Virus record (IMG/VR): IMGVR_UViG_3300031616_000006
Location: 1 to 60,170 of that record
Length of the DNA: 60,170 nt
Reading direction: 5' to 3' (one strand)
Origin: a virus
Part shown: piece after piece, positions 25,247 to 32,141 of the stretch
Layout: every line of letters starts with the position of its first letter
Numbering within the stretch: position 1 is the first letter of the stretch
Notes under the pieces: model-generated
Told to the model about the DNA's origin: nothing
What the model saw: only the letters and a program-made list of their open reading frames with translations
Database searches by the model: none
Made by a program: the position numbers and the translations under genes

Positions 25247-25474
25247 ATGGCCATTGACATGGCACTGAGCGGAGTTCCTGTCACGATCAACGGTGTTCGG
25301 GTCGGGAAGGCAAAGGTCTCGATGACCGATGGCTTCTTCATCGAATTCGATGACGGTCAGATCCAGGCACGACGCATCGTCAAGATGATCGCCGAAGGGA
25401 AGGCCGACGGAATCTCGATCGATGCCAACTGCGTCCAGTCGGACGGTTCTCCTTTTCGCCCGACACTGGACTAA
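25247..25474 (+). CDS. 75-residue hypothetical protein
   Basis: ATG 25247 behind AAGGAG. A compact fold is likely: paired strands VPVTINGVRVGKAKV and FFIEFDDGQI, then a helix ARRIVKMIAEGK. No family recognised. The next gene is 128 bases away, beyond an imperfect palindrome. Confidence 0.6.
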   Translation: MAIDMALSGVPVTINGVRVGKAKVSMTDGFFIEFDDGQIQARRIVKMIAEGKADGISIDANCVQSDGSPFRPTLD

Positions 25475-25516
25475 CAACTGGCTCAGCACCCGCAAGCGTT
25501 TCCAAGTGCACCGTCT

Positions 25517-25535
25517 CAGGTAGATATCTTACCTG
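25517..25535. promoter_or_regulatory. Imperfect palindromic operator candidate
   Basis: CAGGTAGATATCTTACCTG: outer arms CAGGTA/TACCTG around a centre with the inner palindrome AGATATCT. It holds the TAGATATCTTA core also found at 36911, 37031, 37695, 42874 and 44034 (the last three as TAGATACCTTA). Placed in the gap between 25474 and 25603, it could be a binding site for a phage regulator. Confidence 0.6.
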
Positions 25536-25602
25536 TCCGATTTATCCCCTCGCTGGAACCAACTAAAAAATCTCGACCGCCACTCAGAGAAGGATCTACA
25601 TC

Positions 25603-25812
25603 ATGGCGACGAAGAAAGAGAAGCGAGCAACAGCTCTTGCCAAGCGAGAGACGTTCTTAGCGGATGAGCGAGCACGAGGCTTGGCTGCATTGGAGCGGGA
25701 CCGTGCTGTCCGCATCGCTCACGAGGAAGAACTGCGCCGTGAGGCGGTCGAGTACAACCGGCACCTGAACAACATTCTCGCAACGGCTCTACTGCGCGAC
25801 AGCCTCCGTTAA
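25603..25812 (+). CDS. 69-residue charged helical protein
   Basis: ATG 25603 behind AGAAGGATC. Almost entirely helical and charged (KKEKRATALAKRE, ERARGLAALERDRAVR), possibly a short coiled coil. No family recognised. Confidence 0.6.
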   Translation: MATKKEKRATALAKRETFLADERARGLAALERDRAVRIAHEEELRREAVEYNRHLNNILATALLRDSLR

Positions 25813-25847
25813 ACCTATCGACCGCCAGAGAAAAGAGATAATACACG

Positions 25848-26435
25848 ATGGCGAACGAAATCGCCCTGCGTCCGCGATATTCCCCAGAGCGTCAGGTGCG
25901 GCGTGAGACGATCACGTTCCGGAGCGCTCAGATCATCTTCCGGAACTTCACCGGCAAGCCCGGTCCGTACAACGAGGAGGGGGAGCGTAGCTTCGCCATC
26001 CTTCTCGACGAGGAGCTCGCGCAAGACCTCGCCAACCGAGGGATGAACATCAAACCCCTCAAGCGTCGCGAGGAAGACGACGACCAGATGTACTACCTGC
26101 CGGTCACCGTCAGCTATCGGCGCCGGGGGCCGCGCATCTACATGGTGACGGGCGACGGCGACACGATGCCGCTGCGCAAGACGCTGTTGCCCGAGGACAT
26201 GGTCGAGATGATGGACAATCTCGAGCTGAGCGAGGCCCACATGGTCATCGCCGTCTCCAACTACGAGGTCCGCGGTACCAAGGGCAAAAAGGCGTATCTC
26301 CAGAGCTTCTTCGGCCACGTCCTCATGGACGAGCTGGAGCAGGAGTACGCCACCGTCGAGGACATGATCCACGTCGACACCAAGGAACACGAGGTGATCG
26401 ACAACATCATCGACGGGGAATACACGCTTCACTAG
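25848..26435 (+). CDS. Probable single-stranded DNA-binding protein
   Basis: A 195-residue protein. The blocks ITFRSAQIIFRNFTGKPGPY, GERSFAILLDEELA and NIKPLKRREEDDDQMYYLPV, then VSNYEVRGTKGKKAYLQSFF are shared with a phage family annotated as ssDNA-binding or OB-fold proteins. Alternating beta strands and an acidic C-terminal tail (EYATVEDMIHVDTKEHEV) fit that role. Gene position downstream of the polymerase supports replication use. OB-fold geometry is inferred, not seen. Confidence 0.65.
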   Translation: MANEIALRPRYSPERQVRRETITFRSAQIIFRNFTGKPGPYNEEGERSFAILLDEELAQDLANRGMNIKPLKRREEDDDQMYYLPVTVSYRRRGPRIYMVTGDGDTMPLRKTLLPEDMVEMMDNLELSEAHMVIAVSNYEVRGTKGKKAYLQSFFGHVLMDELEQEYATVEDMIHVDTKEHEVIDNIIDGEYTLH

Positions 26436-26443
26436 GTACGGGG

Positions 26444-26467
26444 GTTAGTCAAGGGAGGATGACTAAC
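26444..26467 (+). promoter_or_regulatory. Hairpin presenting the ribosome-binding site
   Basis: GTTAGTCA (26444-26451) and TGACTAAC (26460-26467) form a perfect 8-bp stem whose 8-base loop is AGGGAGGA, the ribosome-binding site of the gene at 26469. The start codon begins two bases after the stem. Translation could be controlled by hairpin stability or by a protein that binds the loop. Confidence 0.75.
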
Positions 26468-26468
26468 A

Positions 26469-26675
26469 ATGGTATATCCGCAGAGGAATGGAGAAGAGGG
26501 GCCGCGATCCTTCTTCTCCATTCCTCATGAGGAAGAGCTTTACTACGACGAAGACACGCTCTTCAAAGTTCTATACGCACTAGTACGAGCCGGGCTGTCT
26601 ATGGATCAGGCGAATGCAGCCATCGATCGCATAAATGAAGACGGCGTCCTTTTCCGCGAGAGGAAACATTTATGA
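26469..26675 (+). CDS. 68-residue protein with FRER-type C-terminal motif
   Basis: ATG 26469 with the ribosome site inside a hairpin loop. The second half (DEDTLFKVLYALVRAGLSMD, then AAIDRINEDGVLFRER) matches the end of the virion-region protein at 44104 (DDRTIPKVRAVLKDYGLSDK, LIANLHAAGILFRER). The shared module looks like a small three-helix, winged-helix-like domain. The stop overlaps the next start. Function unknown. Confidence 0.62.
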   Translation: MVYPQRNGEEGPRSFFSIPHEEELYYDEDTLFKVLYALVRAGLSMDQANAAIDRINEDGVLFRERKHL

Positions 26676-27118
26676 AGGCCACTCAGTTCATGAGCCGACC
26701 GTTCATCGTCGCAGGGTGTCAGGTCACGGAGCACAATATGGCAGCCATCGCGAAATGGTGCCAAGGGTACGTCATCACGGATGCGGAAAAGCCGTTCGTT
26801 CGGGTACCCGTGAACCGTCCGACCAACCAGCGCCAGACGCAGGCGTTCGTTGGGTCGTGGGTTCTTCTCTCCACCCTGCGAGGGGAGCCCAGTTTCAAGG
26901 TCTACAGCGTCGAATCGCTGGAGAAGAGCTTCATACCTCTGGCTGAGGTGGTCAACTTGCCGGAGATGGATGAGCCGATCGACATCCCCGAGGTGGAGGA
27001 GGTTGAGCCCGGAAAGACGGATAGCGTTGTGGCGCATGACCGAGTCGGCAGCAACGTCCGGGCACTTCCGGTACAGGGCGGGACCAAGGCTCCGGTGCAG
27101 TTCCGCTCAGCGACATAA
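26672..27118 (+). CDS. Conserved phage protein, 148 residues
   Basis: Overlaps the previous gene (ATGA). N-terminal blocks KATQFMSRPFIVAGCQVTEHN and KWCQGYV, then RQTQAFVGSWVLLS and FKVYSVESLEKSF form a compact domain seen in phages of Gram-positive hosts. The C-terminal 50 residues are acidic and disordered. Function unknown. Confidence 0.6.
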   Translation: MKATQFMSRPFIVAGCQVTEHNMAAIAKWCQGYVITDAEKPFVRVPVNRPTNQRQTQAFVGSWVLLSTLRGEPSFKVYSVESLEKSFIPLAEVVNLPEMDEPIDIPEVEEVEPGKTDSVVAHDRVGSNVRALPVQGGTKAPVQFRSAT

Positions 27119-27172
27119 CTACATAAGGTAATCATCCCCCTTACATACGAATATCTACGCGGGAGACCTATC

Positions 27173-27625
27173 GTGACCATGATCACCAAACTTGTCAATG
27201 GGATCATCTACCTCGACGTGGTACCGAGAATGTATCGGTTCAACCCCGAGACGGAGGACTTGTTCTTCGCCGACGATCTCGAGGAGGGCATGCTGGTTCT
27301 CGTCGAGAAGTGGCGTGATCGTAACGCAGAAAGCAGCGAGCTTTCCACCGTCGAGCACGAGCTGCTCATCACGAATCGGTGGTGCATCATCGTCGACCTT
27401 CGACGTGATGAATCCAACGTGTACTTCATCGGCGAGTACGACGACGGCCAGCGACACATCCGCACCTCCACCAAGACCGGTGGATGGTACGTCAGAAAAG
27501 ATTCCATCCGGTATAAAGGTCAGACACCTTACCCCGAGGGTACTCTTCTCGTGGATCGCATGATGGCGCCCACGATCGCATCATTGAGTGCCCGTCGCGA
27601 GGGAAAATCGAAAGAAGGAGAGTAA
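27173..27625 (+). CDS. 150-residue hypothetical protein
   Basis: GTG 27173 behind GGGAGACC. Mostly beta, with VLVEKWRDRN and RWCIIVDLRRDESNVYFIGEY in the middle and a basic tail. No family recognised. The intergenic 27119-27172 upstream contains no promoter of the repeated type. Confidence 0.55.
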   Translation: MTMITKLVNGIIYLDVVPRMYRFNPETEDLFFADDLEEGMLVLVEKWRDRNAESSELSTVEHELLITNRWCIIVDLRRDESNVYFIGEYDDGQRHIRTSTKTGGWYVRKDSIRYKGQTPYPEGTLLVDRMMAPTIASLSARREGKSKEGE

Positions 27626-27628
27626 CAC

Positions 27629-27727
27629 ATGTCTCTCGATGAGATCAAGCGATTCATCAGTGAAAACAAGAAGGGTCTGATCGTCGGTGCCATCGCCGCT
27701 CTCGCCATCCGAGCCCTCATACGCTGA
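27629..27727 (+). CDS. 32-residue membrane peptide
   Basis: ATG 27629 behind AAGGAG. A charged N-terminus (MSLDEIKRFISENKKG) precedes one short hydrophobic helix (LIVGAIAALAIRALI). It overlaps the next open frame. Function unknown. Confidence 0.6.
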   Translation: MSLDEIKRFISENKKGLIVGAIAALAIRALIR

Positions 27728-27890
27728 CCATCGCTGTTACGAGGCAGACGGATATTTCTGCATCGACGGTGAGATCTATGGCCACTGCGAGGCGGAGTTC
27801 TGCTCGGGTGGTTGCGAGAAACTAGAGAAGTGTTCTTGTCCGAAGCACGAAAACGAAACGGAGAAGTGTAGTGCCGAAGATCAAGCCTGA
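27687..27890 (+). CDS. Cys-rich small protein
   Basis: Up to 67 residues if read from GTG 27687; no later start exists before the Cys cluster. Eight Cys appear in C-x6-C-x8-C-x4-C-x3-C-x4-C-x-C-x10-C spacing, with several His, suggesting a small metal-bound or disulfide-knotted fold. It overlaps both neighbours, so the start codon remains uncertain. No known family. Confidence 0.5.
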   Translation: MPSPLSPSEPSYADHRCYEADGYFCIDGEIYGHCEAEFCSGGCEKLEKCSCPKHENETEKCSAEDQA

Positions 27891-28086
27891 GCGTATCGCC
27901 GGGATCGTCGCTCTGTCATATCTGGTGCTGATTCCCGTCGCCGCGGCATACGCCTACCGCAAGATTCAGATCATCGATCGTGATCTGAGAATCGTCTGGG
28001 ACAACGAGTTTCCCGGCGCATACCCCCGCACGCCTCTTTTCGGCGACAAGCTGACTGAGGCCGTAGAGAAGGTGCTCGACCGATGA
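27871..28086 (+). CDS. 71-residue membrane protein
   Basis: GTG 27871 behind GGAGAAG. One membrane helix (about residues 8-27) then a basic stretch and a soluble tail. Its stop overlaps the next start (GATGA). Function unknown. Confidence 0.6.
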   Translation: MPKIKPERIAGIVALSYLVLIPVAAAYAYRKIQIIDRDLRIVWDNEFPGAYPRTPLFGDKLTEAVEKVLDR

Positions 28087-28355
28087 CAACCCCCGAAAAG
28101 CAGGCGGAGGAACTCTGCAAGGCGTTCGAGAGCGGCGCGAGAACGTGGCACATTGAGAACTACACATGGTCGTCAACGGTGATGTTTTATCTCGCGGCGA
28201 TCCACCTGATCGAGCACAAGCCGTTCGCCGACGAGGAAGTGCAGCGGATGGTCATGTGTTTCCTCGACGATAAGCTCGCCGCGGCTTCCGAGAAACTGTT
28301 GCACACCGCGATCAAGAACCTCAAAGAGGTGGTCAATGCCTATCCCGTGGACTAG
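28083..28355 (+). CDS. Small helical protein, paralog family member 1
   Basis: A 90-residue soluble protein. The core VMFYLAAIHLIEHKPFADEE, then VQRMVMCFLDDKLAAASEKL, aligns with the proteins at 29276 and 29846 (hydrophobic helix, short loop, [SDE]xxVQxxxVxYxxxK). Three copies within 2 kb indicate local duplication. It carries one Cys pair that is not arranged as a zinc site. Function unknown. Confidence 0.6.
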   Translation: MTTPEKQAEELCKAFESGARTWHIENYTWSSTVMFYLAAIHLIEHKPFADEEVQRMVMCFLDDKLAAASEKLLHTAIKNLKEVVNAYPVD

Positions 28356-28569
28356 CAAACATGCCACGTCGGAGGAACCACCAAGCCACGTCAAAGCAGT
28401 ACGTGACGAATTCAACGAGCACATCGCCGACAGGACCGACAAGGAATGTGACTTCTGCGGTCCGTCGGGATCAATCTGGAAGTGGCGCCACAACGGTGGC
28501 TCGGAATGCTGGCTCGAGATGGACGGCATCGGTCCGTGGACGGAAGTAGCAACGCAACCCTCGGAGTAA
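28336..28569 (+). CDS. 77-residue protein with a CDFC motif
   Basis: ATG 28336 lies 20 bases inside the previous gene. It contains ECDFCGPSGSIWKWRHNGGSEC: Cys, Cys, His and Cys could form one metal site. A Trp-rich patch follows. Function unknown; possibly a distant relative of the zinc ribbons downstream. Confidence 0.55.
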   Translation: MPIPWTSKHATSEEPPSHVKAVRDEFNEHIADRTDKECDFCGPSGSIWKWRHNGGSECWLEMDGIGPWTEVATQPSE

Positions 28570-28580
28570 GGAGAAGCGAC

Positions 28581-28844
28581 GTGCCGACATATTCCTTCGG
28601 AGAGCTCACCACGGAAATCACTGCCACCGAGAACAAGATCTATGAAATGATCGACAAGGGCGATCCGAGTTCTTTGAACGAAGCCAAGGGCCTGGTACAC
28701 GAGCTCGCAGAGACTTTGCGAGGAATCCTCAAGGACACGGATGCACTTGCGTCCCGTACCCCCAGGCATTCCCGCATCAACATGTCCAACACTAACGGAC
28801 CCGTCCAGGTCGGAAACGGCTGTGTCCAGACCAACCAATTCTAA
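28581..28844 (+). CDS. Helical protein with amyloid-like C-terminal motif
   Basis: An 87-residue protein from GTG 28581 behind AAGGAGAAG. The N-terminal PTYSFGE is shared with the next gene. Residues 15-60 form two helices. The C-terminal end SNTNGPVQVGNGCVQTNQF has the alternating V-Q-V-G-N pattern of RHIM-like and other bacterial amyloid signalling motifs. Family membership is not proven; the motif is short and compositionally simple. Confidence 0.55.
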   Translation: MPTYSFGELTTEITATENKIYEMIDKGDPSSLNEAKGLVHELAETLRGILKDTDALASRTPRHSRINMSNTNGPVQVGNGCVQTNQF

Positions 28845-28876
28845 CTCGCGACCCGAACGTTAAGAGGGGATCCAAC

Positions 28877-29260
28877 GTGCCTACGTATTCTTTCGGCGAG
28901 GACAGTCCGCTGAAGTTCACGATCTCCGACAAAACGGCCGAGCTCTACAATCAGGCCGTCGAGCAGTTCTTCAAGGCTCAGACCCGCTTCAACCAGAAGT
29001 TCGGCCGGCGGTGGGATCCCTCGAAGGATCCGATCGCGATCTCTTGGACGAAGAAGCAGCGCAAGGCCTGGGACCGTTTCGCCGACGTGTTCAACGATGT
29101 TGTCCAGAGCGAGGGGCCCTTCCACGTGAACGACATCATGGACGATTTCCTGGTGAAAAACGCCGTCTCAGCGGCTTCTGTAGCACCTGGTGGCCGGGGG
29201 CGTGCCATCACCCTTGCTGCGGGCTGCGGGGCCCTCTACGTGCTTCTCAGAGGGCTGTAG
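28877..29260 (+). CDS. Protein with TYSFGE N-terminus and C-terminal membrane segment
   Basis: A 127-residue protein from GTG 28877 behind AGAGGGG. It starts with PTYSFGE, like its upstream neighbour, followed by a helical middle (AVEQFFKAQTRFNQKFGRRW). A Gly/Ala-rich hydrophobic segment near the end (AITLAAGCGALYVLL) may enter the membrane. Paired with the previous gene, it may form a two-component unit. Function unknown. Confidence 0.58.
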   Translation: MPTYSFGEDSPLKFTISDKTAELYNQAVEQFFKAQTRFNQKFGRRWDPSKDPIAISWTKKQRKAWDRFADVFNDVVQSEGPFHVNDIMDDFLVKNAVSAASVAPGGRGRAITLAAGCGALYVLLRGL

Positions 29261-29275
29261 GGGCATCTAAGTGCC

Positions 29276-29524
29276 ATGAATCCGCGACAGAAGAAGAAAT
29301 TCGACGCGATCGTCGCCGACTTCGACAAGTTCTACCGTACAACATGTAAGAAGGATGGAATACCTGACAATTCGGTAGCGCGGACCGCCTTCTACGAAGC
29401 CTGCTTGGGTATCGTCAGAGATGGTCCACGTCTGCGATCGGCCGAGGTTCAATCCGAACTCGTCAGATATTACACCAAGTTAAGAAATGAGGAATACCGA
29501 AAGGTCATACTAGAGTTGGATTGA
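29276..29524 (+). CDS. Small helical protein, paralog family member 2
   Basis: An 82-residue protein. KFYRTTCKKDGIPDNSVART, FYEACLGIVRDGP and SAEVQSELVRYYTKLRNEEY align with the proteins at 28083 and 29846. Soluble and helical. Function unknown. Confidence 0.6.
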   Translation: MNPRQKKKFDAIVADFDKFYRTTCKKDGIPDNSVARTAFYEACLGIVRDGPRLRSAEVQSELVRYYTKLRNEEYRKVILELD

Positions 29525-29538
29525 GGAGACAGGAATAC

Positions 29539-29844
29539 ATGTCTTTCAAATCAGCAGGAGATATGGCTGGGTTGATCGTCAGGTCACTTGCCTTGGATGT
29601 GCTGGCCCCCATCATGGCTCAACCATTGACCTTACTCGACGATCAGGCCGAGATGATTCGAGAGGGAAAGAGTCGGGGTGCTCATCTGGAATCGCTGTGG
29701 GAAGCCCAGCAAATTCAGGGAGCTTTGCTCAACGAGCTCGAGGAAGAGCACTTCGCTCCCTACCTCGAGCTCATCCGCATGAAGGCTTTGACGGATCCAC
29801 GATGGAACATCGTGTTGGATATCCTGGAAGGACGGGCGATTTAG
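29539..29844 (+). CDS. 101-residue helical protein
   Basis: ATG 29539 behind GAGGAGACAGG; an upstream in-frame TTG at 29521 has no ribosome site. Leu/Glu-rich throughout, with LLDDQAEMIREGKSRGAHLE and LLNELEEEHFAPYLELIRM, so probably a helical bundle. It lies between two members of the 28083 paralog family and may be their partner. No family recognised. Confidence 0.55.
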   Translation: MSFKSAGDMAGLIVRSLALDVLAPIMAQPLTLLDDQAEMIREGKSRGAHLESLWEAQQIQGALLNELEEEHFAPYLELIRMKALTDPRWNIVLDILEGRAI

Positions 29845-29845
29845 C

Positions 29846-30214
29846 ATGCGTACGATGGCCGATGTACTGGTCAATCGAATCGTGAAAGACCTCGATGAAA
29901 CCTATCGGGTATTTCTCCAGGATATGGAGCTGCCCGATACCCCCGTCGTCAAGTTGGGATTCTGCGTGGCCGCGGTTCATGTCGTCACAGCAAATCCTAT
30001 TCCCGAGTCGAAGGTCCAAGCTGGCGTCGTCAAGTATCTGCAAGAGAAACAGTACGAAGCTCTAACAGACGAAAGCGATGACCTTCTCGATTCCATCAAA
30101 CTTACCCACCTCCAGGTCAGCGGCAACGCCGCGGTCAAGCGTCGAAAAGAAACGGAAGCCATTCGACAGGCGTTGATGAAGAACCCGAACGGATCCGATG
30201 CCTGTGACGGATAG
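29846..30214 (+). CDS. Small helical protein, paralog family member 3
   Basis: A 122-residue protein. TYRVFLQDMELPDTPVVKLG, CVAAVHVVTANP and SKVQAGVVKYLQEKQYEAL match the proteins at 28083 and 29276. A longer C-terminal helix with a basic patch (AAVKRRKETEAIRQALMK) is unique to this copy. Function unknown. Confidence 0.6.
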   Translation: MRTMADVLVNRIVKDLDETYRVFLQDMELPDTPVVKLGFCVAAVHVVTANPIPESKVQAGVVKYLQEKQYEALTDESDDLLDSIKLTHLQVSGNAAVKRRKETEAIRQALMKNPNGSDACDG

Positions 30215-30226
30215 ATAGGAGATCGG

Positions 30227-30412
30227 ATGTCGTTTCTCACCAGAATTCTGGTCGCGCTGCTATTCTTCGTCATCGGCATGACCGTCTATTCGCGGTTCAA
30301 GACGTCGCCTCGTCCCACGACGACAAGGGCGCGCCTTCTCTGGATAGTGCTTCTGACATGCATAGCCGGGGTCGTTGCCATGAGCGACATGGTTTGGGAC
30401 CGGTTGCAGTAA
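30227..30412 (+). CDS. 61-residue membrane protein, two helices
   Basis: ATG 30227 behind AGGAG. Membrane helices near residues 4-20 and 37-53 are joined by a basic loop (RFKTSPRPTTTRAR). Its transcript ends at the terminator 30433-30462. Function unknown; a holin-like role cannot be excluded, but the holin is at 10043. Confidence 0.58.
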   Translation: MSFLTRILVALLFFVIGMTVYSRFKTSPRPTTTRARLLWIVLLTCIAGVVAMSDMVWDRLQ

Positions 30413-30432
30413 GAGATGGTTGACAAAAGATT

Positions 30433-30462
30433 GAGTCCGGTAAATACGGGCTCTTTCTTTTT
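30433..30462 (+). terminator. Rho-independent terminator
   Basis: A 7-bp stem GAGTCCG/CGGGCTC (one G-U pair) with an AT-rich loop, then TTTCTTTTTC. It is followed at once by a promoter of the repeated type. Confidence 0.85.
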
Positions 30463-30463
30463 C

Positions 30464-30496
30464 TCGCACGAAAAACATGGATTATTATGAGACCCC
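30464..30496 (+). promoter_or_regulatory. Early-type promoter, copy 6
   Basis: TCGCA, GAAAAACATGG, TATTAT and GAGACCCC, about 20 bases before the ATG at 30516. Confidence 0.78.
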
Positions 30497-30515
30497 TACT
30501 CGCTAAGGAATCATA

Positions 30516-30758
30516 ATGTCCATCGCCATGATCATAATCTCGTTCCTCGCCGGCACCATCATTGCCAGCTTCGCCACCAACTTCTACCGTAACGAAATCG
30601 ACCGCCAACACAAGGCTGACACCGTCAAAGCCCTTGCGCAGCAGGCCGAGGATTCGTTTCGTGCAGGGTACATGCGCAGCGAATGCAACCGCGTGGCCCT
30701 CCGGAAGAGGCGCGAGATAACGATCGTCCACGAGACCCACGTGATGTCCAACGCCTAG
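30516..30758 (+). CDS. Membrane-anchored 80-residue protein
   Basis: ATG 30516 behind AAGGAATC. One N-terminal membrane helix (about residues 3-22) and a charged helical tail (HKADTVKALAQQAEDSFRAG). Single-gene unit with its own promoter and terminator. Function unknown. Confidence 0.65.
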   Translation: MSIAMIIISFLAGTIIASFATNFYRNEIDRQHKADTVKALAQQAEDSFRAGYMRSECNRVALRKRREITIVHETHVMSNA

Positions 30759-30770
30759 CCCCATCTCACC

Positions 30771-30800
30771 CGCAGTGCCCTCACAAGGCATTGCGTTTTC
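30771..30800 (+). terminator. Rho-independent terminator
   Basis: A 9-bp stem CGCAGTGCC/GGCATTGCG (one G-U pair) with a CTCACAA loop and TTTTCG tail. Confidence 0.85.
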
Positions 30801-30806
30801 GCCTCA

Positions 30807-30838
30807 TCGCAGAGAATACATGGGTTTATATGAGACCC
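30807..30838 (+). promoter_or_regulatory. Early-type promoter, copy 7
   Basis: TCGCA, GAATACATGGG, TTATATG and GAGACCCC, about 20 bases before the ATG at 30859. Confidence 0.78.
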
Positions 30839-30858
30839 CCTCTGTGAAAGGCACTAAC

Positions 30859-31071
30859 ATGAACGTTGCTGAAATCTTCATCGCTCACGTGCTCTACGGT
30901 AACCCGGGAATGTTGCACGTCACTGCCGACGGCGAGAAGCTCTACTTCTTGCTCGAAGGACATCTGATGTTCGTCGACGCCCCGAAAGGTACATCGTACA
31001 GTAACATGACCGACGCAGAACTCAACGTCATCCTACAAGATGCCCTGAACGAACGGATGAACTCACACTAA
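30859..31071 (+). CDS. 70-residue soluble protein
   Basis: ATG 30859 behind GAAAGGC; the frame is open upstream but through the promoter. Central strands LHVTADGEKLYFLLEGHLMF and a C-terminal amphipathic helix. Single-gene unit between promoter 30807 and terminator 31081. No family recognised. Confidence 0.62.
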   Translation: MNVAEIFIAHVLYGNPGMLHVTADGEKLYFLLEGHLMFVDAPKGTSYSNMTDAELNVILQDALNERMNSH

Positions 31072-31080
31072 ACCCATCCG

Positions 31081-31114
31081 ACTCTGGACCCCATACCCGG
31101 GTTCAGAGTTTCGC
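31081..31114 (+). terminator. Hairpin terminator
   Basis: An 11-bp stem ACTCTGGACCC/GGGTTCAGAGT with one G-U pair and a 7-base loop. The T-tail is weak (TTCGCC), so termination may be partial. Confidence 0.7.
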
Positions 31115-31146
31115 CAACGTTGAAAAACATGGCCTTTCCTTTTTGA
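31111..31146 (+). promoter_or_regulatory. Diverged promoter-like element
   Basis: TCGCC, then GAAAAACATGGCC, then TTTCCTTTTTG. The middle matches the repeated promoter, but the TATAAT box is missing. It resembles the late-type elements at 42874 and 44034 (GAAAACATGG, then TGTCCAGTTTTG). It precedes the DUF3310 and zinc-ribbon gene cluster. Confidence 0.4.
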
Positions 31147-31159
31147 GGAAGATCCACTA

Positions 31160-31927
31160 ATGGACATCGCGCACACTACCGGACAAACTACAAAGCGCTT
31201 CCGGACTAAACAAGAACTGATCGAGAGGGTTACCCTGATGGAAAACGGCGCCACCTACGAGCAAGCTTTCGCTGGCGAGGAGTTCGGCGACACCTGGAAC
31301 CGGCTGCTTGACGAGAACGTAACCCCCACGACGGAAAACGTCGTGCACCCGAGCCATTACAACCAGTACAACGGCTTCGAGGTGATCGACGTGTGCGAGC
31401 AGTTGGTTGGTCCCGACGGCCGAGCCGGTTTCAACCTCGGCAACGCGTTCAAGTACATCGCTCGCGCCGGCTGGAAGAACCCGGAGACCCATGTCGAGGA
31501 CCTCGAAAAGGCGAAGTTCTACCTCCAGCGCGAGATCGATCGGGTCGACAAGGTTGTCACGGTCGAGGGTCAGGCCTTGGCGAAGGAAGACCCGTCAGAG
31601 GAGATGCCGGTTCACCGCTGTCCGGTGTGTTCTCTGAGGTTGCAGTCGGTTTACAAGGATGACGTTACGTTGTTCTGCATGAACAACCATGGCTCGATGT
31701 ATTTCGGTCCGGGATCGGCGACGGGCGTGTGGAATCCCAAGCCAGTCCACGATGAATCCTCGAATACGCCGCATGAAACAGAGTCCCGCGTCTACGCGGT
31801 CGTCCATTGCCCGGTGTGCGAGATTGTCTTGGATCAGGACTCCGTCATCCCGAACCTGTTCTACTGCCCCGACAACCACGGAACCATGCGCTTCACCAAA
31901 TTCCTTCCGATCAAGGGAATGGGCTGA
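31160..31927 (+). CDS. DUF3310 domain protein fused to two zinc ribbons
   Basis: A 255-residue protein behind GAGGAAG. Residues about 60-130 carry the DUF3310 signature (VVHPSHYNQY, GNAFKYIARAGWK, EDLEKAKFYLQREID), the family of the T7 gp1.7 nucleotide kinase. Two CPVC ribbons follow, at about residues 154-177 and 217-240, each ending in a C-x(2-3)-NHG motif and a short strand. The fusion of a nucleotide-metabolism domain to the zinc ribbons that fill the next genes is unusual and offers a clue to their purpose. Confidence 0.82.
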   Translation: MDIAHTTGQTTKRFRTKQELIERVTLMENGATYEQAFAGEEFGDTWNRLLDENVTPTTENVVHPSHYNQYNGFEVIDVCEQLVGPDGRAGFNLGNAFKYIARAGWKNPETHVEDLEKAKFYLQREIDRVDKVVTVEGQALAKEDPSEEMPVHRCPVCSLRLQSVYKDDVTLFCMNNHGSMYFGPGSATGVWNPKPVHDESSNTPHETESRVYAVVHCPVCEIVLDQDSVIPNLFYCPDNHGTMRFTKFLPIKGMG

Positions 31928-31928
31928 C

Positions 31929-32138
31929 ATGCCGAAGAAAAAGAAGTCTCGGAAGGAAATACTCGAGGAGCTCTTCAAGGACATGCAGTACTGTCCTATC
32001 TGCGGCCATCTTCTCAAACAGACGGGAACTGTCGCCGGCCTTCTGAAGGCGTGCCCCACGTACCATGGCGTCATGTACGTGACCGGTAAGCGACACGGTA
32101 GCAAGATCGGAATCTTCTTGGAAGTTCACGAGGAGTAA
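31929..32138 (+). CDS. Zinc-ribbon protein, 69 residues
   Basis: ATG 31929, two bases after the previous stop. A basic start (PKKKKSRKE) is followed by CPICGHLLKQTG and KACPTYHGVMYV: Cys, Cys, Cys and His form the ribbon typical of this cluster. Probably a nucleic-acid- or protein-binding adaptor. Function unknown. Confidence 0.7.
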   Translation: MPKKKKSRKEILEELFKDMQYCPICGHLLKQTGTVAGLLKACPTYHGVMYVTGKRHGSKIGIFLEVHEE

Positions 32139-32141
32139 CAC

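Noticed and set aside
28581-28844. Calling the VQVGN-ended protein a proven RHIM protein
   Set aside because: The motif is short and low in complexity. It is reported only as a candidate.
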